NCBI GenBank assembly: GCA_030667285.1
Contig: DAOUWE010000027.1
Location: 1-6,764, forward strand
Direction: 5' to 3'
Origin: Candidatus Shapirobacteria bacterium
GTDB taxonomy: Bacteria; Patescibacteriota; Microgenomatia; UBA12405; JAUWLS01
DNA: 6,764 nucleotides
The translations under genes were made by a program, and so were the position numbers. Below, piece after piece: positions 5,608-6,764 of the stretch. Position 1 is the first letter of the stretch, and each line of letters begins with the position of its first letter. The notes beneath the pieces were generated by a model that was given only the letters and a program-made list of their open reading frames with translations, was not told the origin of the DNA and did not search any database.

Positions 5608-6159
5608 CTACTTTACCATCTCCAGCACTAGCGGAAACCTTTTATATCTAGGGTTGCTCTCTAAATTAAAATGACCCTGCCCTTTTTTTACAATCAATTC
5701 ACCACTCACTTTTCTGGAAAGATATTTTGCATGTTCCAACGGACAATGAGGATCGTTATCGGAATGAACGAAAATAAACTTTTTAGCTTTACTTTTTATT
5801 CTTTCAAAATCAAAAGGTTTTTCAAATAAACCATCCAAGGCACTCCAATTTAAACTATTTTTAAAAGCGCCAACCAGTATGCAAGTATCAACTCTTACCT
5901 TATCAGGCATTTCCTGCAAGAGACCCAAAATCGCAACCGCACCAGAAGAGTGACCGATCAAAACAGACTTCTCACCAAACTTCCAATTCTTGTTACAAAA
6001 AATATATTCATTGTACTTTTTTACATTTGGCCTATCTGCATCGGGCAAATCCGGAACCCAAACTCTCCATCCTCCTTTTTCGAGTTTGTCTTTCAGCCAC
6101 GGAAACCAATTTCCCCTGGAATCATTCTCGGTTCCATGTAGAATCAAAATATTTTTCAT
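5608..6159 (-). CDS. RBBP9/YdeN-family alpha/beta serine hydrolase
   Basis: A 183-residue single-domain alpha/beta hydrolase, the usual size for the RBBP9/YdeN family. It opens with strand ILILHG (4-9; the HG helps form the oxyanion hole), has WFPWLKDKL (18-26) and W/P-rich WRVWVPDLPD (31-40) typical of the family, then the nucleophile elbow GHSSG (69-73, Ser71). The acid is probably Asp136 in HSDNDPHCP and the base His163 in GQGHFN, so the triad appears complete. There is no signal peptide; it should be cytosolic. The natural substrate is unknown, as for most of this family (small esters or peptides are possible). The start lies 6 nt after the NUDIX stop, with GAGAAG (minus strand, 6174-6169) as a possible SD 9 nt upstream inside the NUDIX gene, so it is probably co-transcribed and coupled. 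Confidence 0.85.
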   Translation of the reverse strand: MKNILILHGTENDSRGNWFPWLKDKLEKGGWRVWVPDLPDADRPNVKKYNEYIFCNKNWKFGEKSVLIGHSSGAVAILGLLQEMPDKVRVDTCILVGAFKNSLNWSALDGLFEKPFDFERIKSKAKKFIFVHSDNDPHCPLEHAKYLSRKVSGELIVKKGQGHFNLESNPRYKRFPLVLEMVK

Positions 6160-6165
6160 ATTTTA

Positions 6166-6693
6166 TTACTTCTCATCTCCAACACTCGCCCAAAACTCCT
6201 TGATCATCCGACTGGAAACCTTTGTGATCTTTTCATCTTTTATCAACTGCTCCAATTTTTCTTGATTTGCCCAATCAACGCCTTCCACTTCTTCCGGCTC
6301 AATCGTAATTTTCTCATCCTCATAAGTACCCCAAAACCAATATGAAAAATGAGTTTCATTCGGTTCTTTTCTTAAAAATTTTTTAAAGAACGTAAGTTTT
6401 GTATCAAAACCCAATTCTTCCTGAAGTTCCCGATGGGCAGTTTCTTCTGGAGACGCACCACGAAATACATGGCCACTACAACTAGTAGCCCACATCCCCG
6501 GAAACACTTCCTTTTTATGACTTCTCTGTTGCAAAAGAACCTTCCCATTTTTATTTACCAAAATAATCGCAATTTCTCGATGGATAAGTTTGGGGTCTGA
6601 ATTGGCCATTCCTTTTTTTGCTGTGCCAATCACGTTGTCATTTTCATCCACCAAATCAAGCATTTCTTCAGGCGTATTTGTTTTATCATTCAT
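6166..6693 (-). CDS. NUDIX hydrolase, IDI-like/YfcD-like
   Basis: A 175-residue NUDIX protein whose whole-length pattern follows type I isopentenyl-diphosphate isomerase and YfcD: EMLDLVDENDNVIG (10-23), LIHRE (36-40), FPGMWATSCSGH (64-75) and a catalytic helix RELQEELG (88-95). It hydrolyses, or is predicted to hydrolyse, a nucleoside- or prenyl-like diphosphate with Mg2+ bound by E89/E92/E93. It is unlikely to be a true isomerase. Aligned to E. coli Idi, catalytic Cys67 is S73 (a Cys is one residue earlier), metal ligand His25 is N31 and Glu114 is P111, while His32 (H38), His69 (H75) and Glu116 (E113) are kept. The first Glu of the NUDIX box (GX5E) is A80. It is first gene of the unit with the hydrolase and VTT gene. 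ATG 6693 has no well-spaced SD; TATAGA lies 7 nt upstream. Confidence 0.83.
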   Translation of the reverse strand: MNDKTNTPEEMLDLVDENDNVIGTAKKGMANSDPKLIHREIAIILVNKNGKVLLQQRSHKKEVFPGMWATSCSGHVFRGASPEETAHRELQEELGFDTKLTFFKKFLRKEPNETHFSYWFWGTYEDEKITIEPEEVEGVDWANQEKLEQLIKDEKITKVSSRMIKEFWASVGDEK

Positions 6694-6700
6694 CGTTTAT

Positions 6701-6706
6701 TCTATA
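6701..6706 (-). promoter_or_regulatory. Candidate -10 for the NUDIX-hydrolase-VTT unit
   Basis: TATAGA on the minus strand lies exactly 7 nt before ATG 6693, the same spacing as at rmlC and uvrA2, and would give a leaderless mRNA. No -35 and no TGn extension are visible. GGAG (6710-6707) is 13 nt from the ATG, too far for a good SD. The assignment rests mainly on the shared spacing. Confidence 0.35.
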
Positions 6707-6715
6707 CTCCAATCC

Positions 6716-6763
6716 CTACTTCTTCCACCCCTCCTCGGGACACCTCTGCGCTTTCACATACCC
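6716..6763 (-). CDS. Possible 3' end of a gene upstream of the NUDIX gene (partial)
   Basis: On the minus strand one frame is open from the window edge to a TAG at 6718-6716, encoding about 15 residues ending in CPEEGWKK. If real, it ends 22 nt before the NUDIX ATG on the same strand, so it could head the same unit. Another minus frame is also open over most of this stretch, and 15 codons are too few to decide. Confidence 0.22.
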   Translation of the reverse strand, partial: GYVKAQRCPEEGWKK

Positions 6764-6764
6764 C

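Overview
The window looks like a compact bacterial genome segment, probably from a Patescibacteria/CPR-type or similarly streamlined lineage. This is inferred from the moderately AT-rich DNA, short Lys-rich proteins, gaps of a few tens of bases, weak or absent Shine-Dalgarno (SD) sequences and short family members; no marker gene fixes the taxon. TGA ends three of the proteins (RmlC, UvrA2, MerR) at family-typical points, so the standard bacterial code (table 11) fits.

Bases 1-292 hold a probable 3' tail of an upstream gene (3-137), weak hairpins and, ahead of rmlC, a good extended -10 promoter followed by a foldable segment (200-251) with H-type pseudoknot potential. Bases 293-1812 (+) are a two-gene unit, rmlC and rmlD, overlapping by ATGA. 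These are the last two steps of dTDP-L-rhamnose (or a related deoxysugar) synthesis; rmlA and rmlB are not in the window.

Bases 1857-4972 are the most interesting part: a divergent pair. On the minus strand is a 757-residue UvrA paralogue that lacks the UvrB-binding domain (class II UvrA, UvrA2/DrrC type). On the plus strand is a MerR-family regulator with a GyrI-like drug-binding domain. The short space between them holds a perfect 13-bp palindrome inside a 19-bp -35/-10 spacer facing uvrA2, with its centre placed as in classical MerR promoters. The -10 sits so close to the family-consistent ATG that the uvrA2 mRNA should be leaderless. The inferred system is a ligand-sensing, autoregulated switch controlling a UvrB-independent DNA-damage or intercalator-binding ATPase.

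Bases 5061-6693 (-) form a tight three-gene unit: an IDI-like/YfcD-like NUDIX hydrolase, an RBBP9/YdeN-type serine hydrolase and a small VTT (DedA/YqaA-like) membrane protein. Convergent gaps at 1813-1856 and 4973-5060 show no convincing intrinsic terminator.

Two wider patterns stand out. Three units (rmlC, uvrA2, NUDIX) have a -10-like hexamer exactly 7 nt before ATG with no usable SD, and merR has one 5 nt before, which suggests leaderless transcripts for first genes. The plus strand also turns from roughly neutral GC skew (rmlCD) to strongly C-rich from about 1813 onward, including across plus-strand merR.
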